Positions 41,121 to 50,071 of a DNA stretch of 64,000 nucleotides are shown one piece after another. The notes beneath the pieces were generated by a model. That model was given only the letters and a program-made list of their open reading frames with translations. It was not told the DNA's origin and ran no database searches. Position numbers and translations under genes: made by a program. The stretch is taken from positions 1 through 64,000 of the forward strand of contig NZ_MRTD01000022.1 of NCBI RefSeq assembly GCF_001956295.1, written 5' to 3'. Positions within the stretch are counted from its first letter, which is position 1. Every line of letters starts with the position of its first letter. The stretch comes from Paenibacillus sp. FSL A5-0031 (GTDB lineage: Bacteria > Bacillota > Bacilli > Paenibacillales > Paenibacillaceae).

Positions 41121-41483
41121 AATAAAAACTCCTTCATTATGGCAGCTTTACTTTTAACTTGTTTTAATCGTTAATAATATAATACCATACATGGATTTAG
41201 ATGTGCACCGCAACTGTGATTTCCTGCGTTTATCCTTCTTGATTTAGGAAGAACCTGTAATCGTATCCTTAATATCGGAGGCTTTTGGCATAATTATTCA
41301 GTTAGGATGACACGTTTCCCTCTCCTTTCATTTAAACGCAGACTTACTTCCTGAAACGATACCCTTAATAAAACACAAAATCCCGAATGTTAAACTCATC
41401 CTATTGAGTGTTTAACTTTCGGGCTGCAAAAAAGATGAGCTGTGAAACAGCAGTTTATTTATAATAAGTGGCTTCTTATATTC
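41121..41483. other. Intergenic region without a gene
   Basis: About 360 bases between the synthase-like gene (start at 41120) and the end of the YdcF gene. It holds the ribosome site of the synthase-like gene and, at its far side, a hairpin that should end the YdcF transcript (41382-41423). I see no open reading frame with a ribosome site and no riboswitch or RNA gene that I recognise. Confidence 0.6.
41382..41423 (-). terminator. Terminator after the YdcF family gene
   Basis: CCCGAA-GTTAAACTCA pairs with TGAGT-GTTTAAC-TTCGGG (about 16 bp with small bulges). Leftward reading continues into ATTTTGTGTTTT. Confidence 0.7.
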
Positions 41484-42080
41484 TTACTTTAAAAATAACA
41501 TTTTCAGCTGATAACCTATTAAGAAGAACGTTTCTCTTAAAAGAAAAGGAAGCTTAGTACCCAAACTCTTGTAGGCTGACGTCTGAGTTGGTGAAGAGTA
41601 AGCATCCATCCCTAAGTGTCTAGTCATAACAAAAGCACGCTTCATATGCAAAGGATCGCTGACGATGGTAAAGGTATTGATTTGTTGTTGTCGTGCTAAC
41701 GCATGAGAATTAGCTAAATTTTGTTCCGTGATTTTTGAATGCTCTTCAAGAACAATATTCTCCCCCGGCACCTTATACTGCATAACATATCGTTTTGATA
41801 CTTCTGCTTCAGACAAGGAATCTCCCTTACCTGTACCTCCAGTAACGATTATTTTCTTTATGTATCCATTGTTATAAAGCCAAATGGCATGATTTAATCT
41901 GTTCTCTAGAACTGTCGACGGTTTATCGTCCCAGACTGCTGCCCCAAGCACAATTGCGGCATCTGTGTGAATGAGTTCATTCACCTTTGCAAACGAAATA
42001 ATGCTCCATACTGCATAGAGAATATAAACAAAACATAAAAGCACAGCAATTGCTGTGCCTTGTATAAGTCTCCTTCTCAC
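41484..42080 (-). CDS. YdcF family (DUF218, SanA/ElyC-like) membrane protein
   Basis: A 198-residue protein with one N-terminal membrane helix (about 8-30) and an extracytoplasmic DUF218 domain: AAIVLGAAVWDDKPSTVLENRLNHAIWLY, KKIIVTGGTGKGDSLSEAEVSKRYV, EEHSKITEQNLANS and TIVSDPLHMKRA. Relatives affect cell-envelope and cell-wall precursor homeostasis; the enzymatic reaction is not settled. The start is GTG with AGGAGGG seven bases upstream. Single-gene unit next to an AraC gene that is encoded in the same direction. Confidence 0.9.
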   Translation of the reverse strand: MRRRLIQGTAIAVLLCFVYILYAVWSIISFAKVNELIHTDAAIVLGAAVWDDKPSTVLENRLNHAIWLYNNGYIKKIIVTGGTGKGDSLSEAEVSKRYVMQYKVPGENIVLEEHSKITEQNLANSHALARQQQINTFTIVSDPLHMKRAFVMTRHLGMDAYSSPTQTSAYKSLGTKLPFLLRETFFLIGYQLKMLFLK

Positions 42081-42123
42081 TGCTGTACCCTCCTAACATG
42101 GCATATAGGTTTATAGGTCACCT

Positions 42124-42978
42124 TTATGGCCGAATATATTTTCTCCGAAACTCTCGAGGTGATTTCTCATACTTTTTTTTAAACGCTCGTTCAAAGTTAG
42201 GCAATGTATTAAAGCCCGCGGCATAACATACTTCCGTTATCGGCAAGATTGAACTGCTGAGCAATGCAGAGGCAAACTGAAGCCTTTTTCCTTGTAGATG
42301 CTCTTGAAATGATGTACCTGTATGCTTTTTGAAGCATTCGCTAAAATAATTCGCTGAAATTCCAGCATATCTCGCTATTTCATCTAATGAAAGCGGCTCT
42401 CGAAAATGATGTTGTATATAGATGATCGACTTTCTAATGGAAGAAGGGATTGTGCTGATGGCTACATAGTCGTCAAGCAAGCGCTGATGCCCGTTATTTC
42501 TATAGAGATGGATGAGTATTCTCTCGAAACTTCCCTGCACCAGCATGCTGCTGCCTAGCTGCCACATCTGTGATTCATTCCAAATCCGAGTAAATTCCAT
42601 TTCAATTTCACTAGCACTCTCGTCATGAAAAGTATGCAAATGGAGCGATACCTGTTCAAATAACATTTCTGTCAGCTCTGGGCGGATAAATGATTCATCA
42701 AAAATAAGATTAAACAAATGAATCGTTTGTCCTTCATCTGGGATGATCTCATGGAAATCTGCCGTTGTCAGCAGAAAAGTCATTCCTTTCTCTAAAGGAA
42801 ATGGCTCTCCGTTTATAACATGAGTTCCTGTGCCAGACACAACAAAGCCCATTTCAAAAAAATCATGCCAATGGGCAGTAATTTTGTTATCGATCACATG
42901 TTTGAAAATCTTATAGGGGGATGACAAGGTCAAAAAGTTTTTACCAAGCAATCTCTCAGGTGTTAATTCATACTTCAT
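42124..42978 (-). CDS. AraC family transcriptional regulator
   Basis: A 284-residue AraC regulator: cupin-like N-terminal half (WHDFFEMGFVVSGTGTHVINGEPFPLEKG) and C-terminal double helix-turn-helix (EIARYAGISANYFSECFKKHTG, then EVCYAAGFNTLPNFERAFKKKY and SPREFRR). GGGGGAAA precedes the ATG. It is the last gene of a leftward set after the PhyH and TIM-barrel genes, about 23 bases from the latter, so here regulator and targets are cotranscribed, unlike the divergent arrangement near 1.9 kb. Confidence 0.88.
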   Translation of the reverse strand: MKYELTPERLLGKNFLTLSSPYKIFKHVIDNKITAHWHDFFEMGFVVSGTGTHVINGEPFPLEKGMTFLLTTADFHEIIPDEGQTIHLFNLIFDESFIRPELTEMLFEQVSLHLHTFHDESASEIEMEFTRIWNESQMWQLGSSMLVQGSFERILIHLYRNNGHQRLLDDYVAISTIPSSIRKSIIYIQHHFREPLSLDEIARYAGISANYFSECFKKHTGTSFQEHLQGKRLQFASALLSSSILPITEVCYAAGFNTLPNFERAFKKKYEKSPREFRRKYIRP

Positions 42979-43001
42979 GACGATTTCCCCCTATCAGACT
43001 T

Positions 43002-43808
43002 TTATTGGTCAAACCATTCGGCATATTTGGCAGCCATATAATCGGTCATCCATTGATTTACTTCTATTAAATCAACAATAGGCTTATTGGTAAAGGGCAC
43101 CGTCGGCATATAATTCGGTGGACCGAACTCTGCTGTAAATGTTGTCCAAGTTCTTTCCTGCGCAGCTTGTTTCATAAAAATCCGCTGCCACCAGCCTGTA
43201 AATAAAGCAAGCTCCGATGCGTATTCAGGTGCGCCAGGATGTGGAACTTGAGGTCCCTGCGGAAATCCGACACGGCCATGAACATGTATGCTGCGATCAA
43301 TAGCAAGAGCAAGCTCATCCGAATGATTATCCAGATGCGACTCACATACGTTCACCCAATGGCTGAAGTCTGCAGTGATGCGCAAGTCAGGAAAACGCTT
43401 CAGCAATCTTGCAGTTGTCCAGGGTGTAAACATCGCTCGGCTGCGATGGGTTTCATGCCCGACCTGCAGACCAGACCTTTGCTCAATTGTAAGTGCTCCT
43501 TCAAAAAAACGATCCTGCTCAGCTTCTGACATGCTATCTCTAGCGCTTTGCGAGTTAATAAACAGCGGATTAAAATCCGTTGCTCGCATGACTTGTTTCT
43601 CGAAGCTATCGAGATGGTCATCATGTGTACTTACCTGCGCGATGAAGGCCAGCTTATTTGTTTCCAATGCCGCTTTAAAGGACTTTTCTTCAGAGGCAGG
43701 CGGCAGCGGCGCTTCTATTCCAAAATAACCTGCTTCTGCTGCATATGTCAAAAGCTCCTCATAGCTTCCCTGCATTCCCCACAACGCTTTTATTCGTCTC
43801 AATTCCAA
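43002..43808 (-). CDS. Sugar phosphate isomerase/epimerase-like TIM-barrel protein
   Basis: A 268-residue TIM-barrel protein of the xylose-isomerase-like superfamily with WGMQGSYEELLTYAAEAGYFGIEAPLP, VGHETHRSRAMFTPWTTARLL, LRITADFSHWVNVCES (metal-site Asp and His) and TAEFGPPNYMPTVPF (Glu). It is a clear paralogue of the protein at 141-1004. The start is TTG with AGGGGGG seven bases upstream. It lies between a PhyH oxygenase and an AraC gene, repeating the gene content of the first module. Substrate unknown. Confidence 0.87.
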   Translation of the reverse strand: MELRRIKALWGMQGSYEELLTYAAEAGYFGIEAPLPPASEEKSFKAALETNKLAFIAQVSTHDDHLDSFEKQVMRATDFNPLFINSQSARDSMSEAEQDRFFEGALTIEQRSGLQVGHETHRSRAMFTPWTTARLLKRFPDLRITADFSHWVNVCESHLDNHSDELALAIDRSIHVHGRVGFPQGPQVPHPGAPEYASELALFTGWWQRIFMKQAAQERTWTTFTAEFGPPNYMPTVPFTNKPIVDLIEVNQWMTDYMAAKYAEWFDQ

Positions 43809-43835
43809 TACCTGTCCCCCCTTTTGTTAAGCCTA

Positions 43836-44573
43836 TTATACATTGACAAAAGGATTGCCGGCTAAATCTTTTCCACGCGCTAGCCAGATTTTATGACCAC
43901 GGTTCTTTTCAGTATAGACTTGCGCATCCGTTGAGAAATAACGCATCGTATAACCACAGCGGCGGAATTCACTTTTGTTAGGAGCTGCACCATGTATGAT
44001 GCGAGAATCATGCACAGAGCACTCGCCTGGCTCAAGCTCGAAATAAACGGCCTTTGACTCATCCTTATTGCGAATTTCCGTATCGAAAATATTGTCATTG
44101 CCATCTACCTGCTCGTACTCTGAGAAACCATTGTTATGCGTTCCCGGAATGACGCGCATACAGCCATTTTCCTTAGAGCTGCGGTCAATAGCCAGCCATA
44201 CGGTCACAATGTTATCAAATCGGCTAAGTCGTCCGTTCCAATACGCGGAGTCTTCATGCCATGGCGTTTGCTTGCCAATAAGCGGCTCTTTGCAGATGAA
44301 ATGACTAGACCACAAGCCAATGTTAGGACCAATTAAAGGCTCTACCAGATCTAGCACTTCATCGCTTAATAGAAACTTAAGTAGTCGCTCATCACGGAAA
44401 TGCGGGGTATCGAGCTCGCTGTTCAGCTTCCGGCCTACAAGCTCCCATTGCTCCTCAAAAATATTAGTCAGCTCCGTCATCTTATCTGCGCTAAACAACT
44501 GCTTCTTATGCAGCGCGTAACCATTTTCCTTATAAAATTGCACTTCTTGCTCCGTCAATGTAGATATCGACAT
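43836..44573 (-). CDS. Phytanoyl-CoA dioxygenase (PhyH) family oxygenase
   Basis: A 245-residue 2-oxoglutarate/Fe(II) oxygenase. The metal triad is H106-x-D108 and H194, and the 2-oxoglutarate Arg is R204 or R205. The ATG at 44573 has GGAGG eight bases upstream; the frame also runs to a TTG at 44588 but that codon overlaps the ribosome site. It is the first gene of a leftward PhyH / TIM-barrel / AraC operon. The family is known for hydroxylating unactivated C-H bonds; the substrate here is not known. Confidence 0.88.
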   Translation of the reverse strand: MSISTLTEQEVQFYKENGYALHKKQLFSADKMTELTNIFEEQWELVGRKLNSELDTPHFRDERLLKFLLSDEVLDLVEPLIGPNIGLWSSHFICKEPLIGKQTPWHEDSAYWNGRLSRFDNIVTVWLAIDRSSKENGCMRVIPGTHNNGFSEYEQVDGNDNIFDTEIRNKDESKAVYFELEPGECSVHDSRIIHGAAPNKSEFRRCGYTMRYFSTDAQVYTEKNRGHKIWLARGKDLAGNPFVNV

Positions 44574-44721
44574 CCATATCGCCTCCAATAAAAGTGGTGT
44601 ACTGCTATGAAATGATCATAACGGAGCAGGAGCAAACTTACTTCTTATCCCATCGGCAAAAGTATGCATATCTTCTGATCCAACTGCTCGCTTATCCAGA
44701 AATTAAATTTAATATGCAAAG

Positions 44722-44745
44722 AGCCGCATCCTAATGGACGCGGCT
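44722..44745 (-). terminator. Terminator of the sensor kinase operon
   Basis: AGCCGCATCC (44722-44731) pairs with GGACGCGGCT (44736-44745) around TAAT, with one G-T wobble. Leftward, TCTTTGC follows. Lies just past the kinase stop codon. Confidence 0.6.
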
Positions 44746-44755
44746 TATTCGTTGT

Positions 44756-46600
44756 TTATCCTGCAATATTTGGAATGCATTCTTGAACAATAAGATTCCT
44801 TTTCCTTGCTGGAATCCTTATATGGACAGTTGTTCCAATACCAATACGACTGAATATGGAAACCCCATATTCTGAACCATAGTGAAGCTTGATTCTCTGG
44901 TCGATATTTCGAATCCCATATCCAATGTTTCCTTTATCTAGCCCGCTGAATATTTCATCAATTCGCTCCTGCGGCATTCCGAACCCGTCATCGATTATCT
45001 TATAATGCACTGTGTTTTCTTCCATATAGGTAACAATCCGAATATGAATGCGATCTCCGCTCCATGCGTGCTTAAGCGTATTTTCAATGAAAGGCTGCAA
45101 AATAAGCTTCACCGTCTCAAAATGCCATATATTCTCATCAATCTCGAATAATACTTCCAGACGTTTCCCGTACTTCACCTTCTGTATGCTTACATATGCG
45201 TTTGCCTGCTCCATCTCCGCTGCGATTGGGATCATCGTACGGCCTGAATTCAGCGTAAGCCTATAAAACTTCGCGAGCTCCAACACCATTTTTTGCAGTT
45301 TTTCATTTTCCCCGAATTTTGCGAGCTGGTTGATCGATGAAAGGGTATTGTATAAAAAATGCGGATTGATCTGAAGCTGCAGCATTTCCAGCTCAGCCTC
45401 TTTTTTCTGAAGCTGCGTCAAATATACCTTATTAATTAATGCCTCTACATCCTCGCCCATTCCGTTTAGCGCCGTTGCAATTTGAGAGAATTCATCCTTC
45501 CCTCTGTAGGCAATTCGCTTATGCAAATCCCCCTCGCGGAAAGCATTCAACACCGACACAAATTTTAAGATTCGTTTGGAGAAATATCGTGAAATAAAGA
45601 CACCCGCAAACGTTAACAAAACGAAGCTCAGTACGCAGATAAAAATAATAAATGCCCGTACCTTCGCAGCTTCCTGCTCGATAATCGTTAGTGGAACTTG
45701 CGCCACTAATGTCCAATTCTGATTGAGCAATTTCTCTTCTATTCTTAAGTATTCTTGCTTATCGCTATTTTCATTTGTTGATACATTTTTGTTTATTTTC
45801 GAAACTGGTCTGGTTGAGCCTTCCGGAAGCTGCCCAGAGGAGAAAATAACGTATCCCGTAGAATCCACGACAGACAGCTTGCTGCCGTCGCCAAGCTTCG
45901 AGAAGTCAACGCTATTAAACAGCTCCTTCATCTGAACGCTAAACCGCATAATAGCCAGCTCTTCAACTTCCAATGGATTATCGGTGTCGACGATACGTCG
46001 TATCATTGAAATACGATGATCTCGTACATCCTCTTCGACCTGTTTCCACTCCATAGTCACGCCGTATTCTTCTTTTGGAATGGATTTGTACCATAACTTA
46101 TCCTGAATGCGGCTCATATGATAAATATCATAGGTTTGCTCTTTGGATTCATCGTTATCGGAAGCATTGTCTTTCTTCCATCGATTCTCATAAATTTGGT
46201 TCACCGTTTTATTATGAAAGTAGACAGACAACCTTAAATTCATCCCAATAGATTTCGAGGCGCTTTCTAGCTTTGGGCTAATGATCTGATTCATTCGATT
46301 TAAATTTGCAATGCCTATTTCATCAACTCGAATGCTTTGAACCAGATTATAATCATCATAGAGCGTAGACGATATTCGGACAATATCATCTAGTTTATAT
46401 TTCACGTTGTCGCGCATTTGCTCCATCGTTCCTTCAATATTCATACGCGTCTGCTTACGCATGGAAGAGTCATACATCGAATGTGACACATAGAAATTGA
46501 CAACAACCAAAATAACGATAAAAATCATATAGGACAGCATAAGCTTGTATCCGATCGGCATATATCCGAGTCTCTTTCTATTCTCCCGGACTATTTTCAT
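44756..46600 (-). CDS. Sensor histidine kinase, YesM-like
   Basis: A 614-residue kinase: membrane helix 19-39, extracellular sensor of about 275 residues, second helix about 316-338, HAMP (about 338-390), His_kinase domain with QINPHFLYNTLSSINQL (phospho-acceptor H414) and an ATPase domain with DDGFGMP and GYGIRNIDQRI. This build is typical of the YesM/LytS group that senses extracellular carbohydrate, often through a partner binding protein. GGGGGAGC precedes the ATG. It follows the response regulator gene after 21 bases, and both follow a binding-lipoprotein gene. Confidence 0.93.
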   Translation of the reverse strand: MKIVRENRKRLGYMPIGYKLMLSYMIFIVILVVVNFYVSHSMYDSSMRKQTRMNIEGTMEQMRDNVKYKLDDIVRISSTLYDDYNLVQSIRVDEIGIANLNRMNQIISPKLESASKSIGMNLRLSVYFHNKTVNQIYENRWKKDNASDNDESKEQTYDIYHMSRIQDKLWYKSIPKEEYGVTMEWKQVEEDVRDHRISMIRRIVDTDNPLEVEELAIMRFSVQMKELFNSVDFSKLGDGSKLSVVDSTGYVIFSSGQLPEGSTRPVSKINKNVSTNENSDKQEYLRIEEKLLNQNWTLVAQVPLTIIEQEAAKVRAFIIFICVLSFVLLTFAGVFISRYFSKRILKFVSVLNAFREGDLHKRIAYRGKDEFSQIATALNGMGEDVEALINKVYLTQLQKKEAELEMLQLQINPHFLYNTLSSINQLAKFGENEKLQKMVLELAKFYRLTLNSGRTMIPIAAEMEQANAYVSIQKVKYGKRLEVLFEIDENIWHFETVKLILQPFIENTLKHAWSGDRIHIRIVTYMEENTVHYKIIDDGFGMPQERIDEIFSGLDKGNIGYGIRNIDQRIKLHYGSEYGVSIFSRIGIGTTVHIRIPARKRNLIVQECIPNIAG

Positions 46601-46621
46601 CTAAAGCTCCCCCATTAATGA

Positions 46622-48199
46622 TCAATTCTCTCTCTTCCGATATTCCATAGGCGTCATGCCAAACTTCTCCTTAAATTGTCGGCTAAAATAGGGAAGATAA
46701 CGATAACCAACCTGATCGGCAACTTCATAAATTTTTATCCCGGGTTGATTGAGCAGTTCACATGCTTTCTCCATACGCAAATGCACGAGCAGTTCATTAA
46801 AGGTATGACCTGACTTTTCTTTTATTAAAAACCCCATATAGCTAGGCGAGAAAGAAAACTGCAGCGCCATATCTTTAAGCGTGATATTCTCACTCATCCT
46901 CTCCTTAATTGACTTCGTGACGCTGCGTATAAACTTGCTGTCTTTCATAACATTTTTCTTCTGCAGGCGTTCAGAAATTTCATATAAAAGCTTTACAAGC
47001 CAAGATCGTATATCGTTAATCGTTTCGAATTGCATTAAAACTTCGAGATGGTGAATATCAATGCCTAGCAGTTCAAATAAATCCTCATTCATTTCACTTA
47101 AATATTGATCCAGCTTCCATATAATATAGCTGGTCATATGATGAACAGTAAATCTGGAGCGAAGACTAGAAGCCGATGCAAACAAGTTCTCAAATTCGTC
47201 GTAAATCCGAACAAGCTCATATCCTTCCATGGCCTTTAATAGTGCTTTCATTCGTGTATCCAGAATCCGAGCGTCCAGCATGCCTGGCTCCGCTCTGACC
47301 TCTTCATATTTGATGATATCCCCTTTTCCAAGAAACATTTTGCCTTCAACAGCTTCTATCGCTTGTCTGTAGGATACTTGCAGCTGTTCTATCGAATGAA
47401 CCGCTTCACCGAGGCCGGTTGTTATCGATACCGTTAGATGCTGCGAAAGCGCATCGCATAACGTTTTGACGGTTTGACCAATAGCTTTGTCTTCCAGTAA
47501 TATAGCAATGCGTTGAGATGACAGCTTGCAGTATGGAAGCATCCCTATCTTTTGAATTGTTTCATGTACAATTTGAAGAGAGTTGCGCGACCATTCTCTC
47601 TGCGAAGATGCGTTCTCGGTTTGTCTCAACGACTGATTATCCAGTTCCATAATCGCAACACGGATAGGCCAGTTCAATTGATCGAAGCCATAGTGTAAAA
47701 TCAGCTTGGACATGGAAACGCCCTCTGTCGTTTCCAATCCTTCCAACACATGAATCAAAAAGTCGCTTTTGGCAATCGGAATCATTTGTTGATAGGCTTC
47801 TTCCACTTCACGCTGCTTGTTCTCCTCATCAAGATCCTGCTTCACCTTTAACAAAGACGACACCAATTCATTGTCATCCATTGGCTTTAGTACATAATTG
47901 TAAGCCTTTAAAGATAACGCCTGCTGTACATAGCTGAACTCCTGATAGCCGCTAACGAATATAATACGCATATTAGGCTTGCGTTCGAGTGCAATTCGGG
48001 CAAGCTCAAGTCCTGACATATAAGGCATATTAACATCGCTGACTAATATATCGATGGGCTGCTCATCTATGATTTCGCATGCTGATAATGCATTATTTAC
48101 GCTGCCCTTCACTTCCATTCCAAGCTCAGACCAAGGAATAAACCGTTTCATTCCTTCCAGATCGAGTTCTTCGTCATCGACTAACAATACCTTATACAT
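46622..48199 (-). CDS. Response regulator with AraC-type output domain, YesN-like
   Basis: A 525-residue regulator. The receiver domain spans about 1-120 with acidic DDE at 8-10, phosphorylation site D55 (VSDVNMP) and conserved Lys in YVLKPMDD. A long middle region of about 270 residues follows, and an AraC double helix-turn-helix lies at about 420-525 (ALQFSFSPSYMGFLIKEKSGH, EVADQVGYRYLPYFSRQFKEKFGMTPMEYRKR). AAGGAG lies six to eight bases before the ATG. It pairs with the kinase encoded just downstream and probably activates the sugar importer genes at 50-53.7 kb. Confidence 0.93.
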   Translation of the reverse strand: MYKVLLVDDEELDLEGMKRFIPWSELGMEVKGSVNNALSACEIIDEQPIDILVSDVNMPYMSGLELARIALERKPNMRIIFVSGYQEFSYVQQALSLKAYNYVLKPMDDNELVSSLLKVKQDLDEENKQREVEEAYQQMIPIAKSDFLIHVLEGLETTEGVSMSKLILHYGFDQLNWPIRVAIMELDNQSLRQTENASSQREWSRNSLQIVHETIQKIGMLPYCKLSSQRIAILLEDKAIGQTVKTLCDALSQHLTVSITTGLGEAVHSIEQLQVSYRQAIEAVEGKMFLGKGDIIKYEEVRAEPGMLDARILDTRMKALLKAMEGYELVRIYDEFENLFASASSLRSRFTVHHMTSYIIWKLDQYLSEMNEDLFELLGIDIHHLEVLMQFETINDIRSWLVKLLYEISERLQKKNVMKDSKFIRSVTKSIKERMSENITLKDMALQFSFSPSYMGFLIKEKSGHTFNELLVHLRMEKACELLNQPGIKIYEVADQVGYRYLPYFSRQFKEKFGMTPMEYRKREN

Positions 48200-48231
48200 A
48201 AGAGCAGCTCCTTCAAGTTAACAAATTTACG

Positions 48232-49902
48232 TTACTCTTGATTTAAAACTTTTAAGTTTTCTTGCCACTTCGACGTAATAAAATCTAAATAATCTTGAAA
48301 ACCTGATTCCATCGAATCCTTATGCGCTAAATCCAAAATCTCTAATACCTCTTCATCCGTTTGCCCGTACATCGCATATGAGCGCGCGCTTAACCATATT
48401 TCTTTCACCCGGGCAAAGATTCTGCCTTCGTCAGAATTTGGAGTCGGTTGCAAATTGATAAACGGTGTTGCATCCCCTTGAGATTCCCAAGTTACCTTTT
48501 GCTGCCAGTATGTAGACCAGTTTCGCTTGTCCTCAGGCAATGTTTTTTCATAATCGCTTTTAGTTTGATCGAGATATACCGTGTTGCCAACCCAAATCAA
48601 CTCGCCAGAGATTGCTTGTATTTCACTCAGCCCATCCGGGTCTGATGTGTATTTGCTCGTAAATTTTGGCGTTATTCCATCTTCTTTGAAGCCATCCCAG
48701 TACCCGTTTGGCCCCGGCGGGCCCCACATCTGAACAGCAGAACCTTCTGGCCCTGTCATCCAATCCAGCATAGCGAATATCGCTTCTGGATTTTTTGCGC
48801 TTGTCGTTATCGTAGAGACATTCCAGCCAAGCACATTGTATGTGCCAGGATAAATCTTGTTCGGATCCAATCCTTCCTTATAAATAGGATCGATAAAGAT
48901 ATAACCGTCCTCCGGATTTTTCCTTACAAGCTCCGCATTGGCCAACATCACTTGACGCATAGGGTCCGCACTGGCATAAACCGCCACTTTGCCGCTCATA
49001 AGCTTCTCACTTACCTGATCATCCGTTTGGGTCCAAGCATCCGAGGTAATTAGCCCCTCACGCACAAGCTTTGCTACAAATAATGCCGACTCGCGAAATC
49101 CTTCGTCTTTATAAATCGATGTCATCTTATCTCCGCTCGTTACTGCGTAGTAGCGAGTAAAGCTATAATTATTTTCCTTGAAAGCGGAAAATAATTGATC
49201 AATGCCTTGCCCCTCACTCGCAATTCCTGTTTCAAAAGGTACGACGTCAGGATAGTTGGCTTTCACTTTATTGAGGTAATCATAAAGCTCATTTGTCGTA
49301 GATAGCTTAGGGGAACCTAATTCCCGATATATTCGTTTATTAACGACATAACCTGCGTTGCCGTACGGTTTATTAGTGTAATAATTTGGAAAATAATAAA
49401 TATGACCATCTGGTGCTCGAAGCAAATCTAAAATTTTAGTGCCTGCCCATTTTTTTAAATTTGGATATTTTTCTATATAATTATCGAGCGGTACGAGTAA
49501 GCCCGCTTCACGCAAACGTTCCAGATCATAACCGCGATCACCCCAAATGATATCCGGCAGCTGCTTGCTGGCAATCATCTTTCGAAGCTTCTGCTTTCCG
49601 TTTCCTTCTACGTCGATTCCTTTGATGTGAATGTTAAGATTATCCTTAATCCACTTCGAAGAGGGATCTGCGCCCCACTGCGGCATCGAATAATAACTGT
49701 AGTGACCATAAAAAGAAATATCAAGCCTTTCTTTGCCTAGTTCATAGAGCTGATCGGGAGGTAGATTTAATTGTATATCTTCCGTTGTTCCCTCTTCAGT
49801 TGTTGGAACTGGTTTACTGTCTACTCCACTGCAGGCGACAAGCATACTAACAATGAAATAGACCAACATGAAACGCAGGAACCTCTCTTTCTTCGCGTAC
49901 AC
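48232..49902 (-). CDS. Extracellular solute-binding lipoprotein, second paralogue beside the two-component genes
   Basis: A 556-residue family-1-type solute-binding lipoprotein. From the GTG at 49902 (AAGGGG ten bases upstream) the signal is short and ends with lipobox Cys24 (MLVAC). The frame extends to a TTG at 49962, but that would give an awkward leader. The body resembles the protein at 50072 throughout: KLRKMIASKQLPDIIWGDR, VVNKRIYRELGSP, AKLVREGLITSDAWTQT and LDWMTGPEGSAVQMWGPPG. It is separated from that gene by a terminator and lies only about 30 bases before the response regulator gene. It may feed the sensor kinase or provide a second specificity for the same permease. Confidence 0.88.
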   Translation of the reverse strand: MYAKKERFLRFMLVYFIVSMLVACSGVDSKPVPTTEEGTTEDIQLNLPPDQLYELGKERLDISFYGHYSYYSMPQWGADPSSKWIKDNLNIHIKGIDVEGNGKQKLRKMIASKQLPDIIWGDRGYDLERLREAGLLVPLDNYIEKYPNLKKWAGTKILDLLRAPDGHIYYFPNYYTNKPYGNAGYVVNKRIYRELGSPKLSTTNELYDYLNKVKANYPDVVPFETGIASEGQGIDQLFSAFKENNYSFTRYYAVTSGDKMTSIYKDEGFRESALFVAKLVREGLITSDAWTQTDDQVSEKLMSGKVAVYASADPMRQVMLANAELVRKNPEDGYIFIDPIYKEGLDPNKIYPGTYNVLGWNVSTITTSAKNPEAIFAMLDWMTGPEGSAVQMWGPPGPNGYWDGFKEDGITPKFTSKYTSDPDGLSEIQAISGELIWVGNTVYLDQTKSDYEKTLPEDKRNWSTYWQQKVTWESQGDATPFINLQPTPNSDEGRIFARVKEIWLSARSYAMYGQTDEEVLEILDLAHKDSMESGFQDYLDFITSKWQENLKVLNQE

Positions 49903-50015
49903 TGACCAAGCACCCCTTATATGAGCAGCATTTTTTGAAAAATCTCCCTTTAATAATATCAAAATAAATGCAAGCTATATATATAAAAGTTAAGTATAAC
50001 CAAAAATACAGAGAT

Positions 50016-50047
50016 ATCCCAAGTGATCCAAATGGATCCCTTGGGAT
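50016..50047 (-). terminator. Terminator between the two binding-protein genes
   Basis: ATCCCAAG (50016-50023) pairs with CTTGGGAT (50040-50047), with GATCC/GGATC pairing inside around AAAT. Leftward reading reaches ATTTTTGG about ten bases on. It splits the importer genes from the second lipoprotein and two-component genes. Confidence 0.75.
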
Positions 50048-50071
50048 GATCTCTTTCACAATTAAACCTTA

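Noticed and set aside
41121..41483. Riboswitch or small RNA in the gap before the YdcF gene
   Set aside because: Apart from the terminator hairpin I could not find a conserved riboswitch core or promoter-terminator pair.
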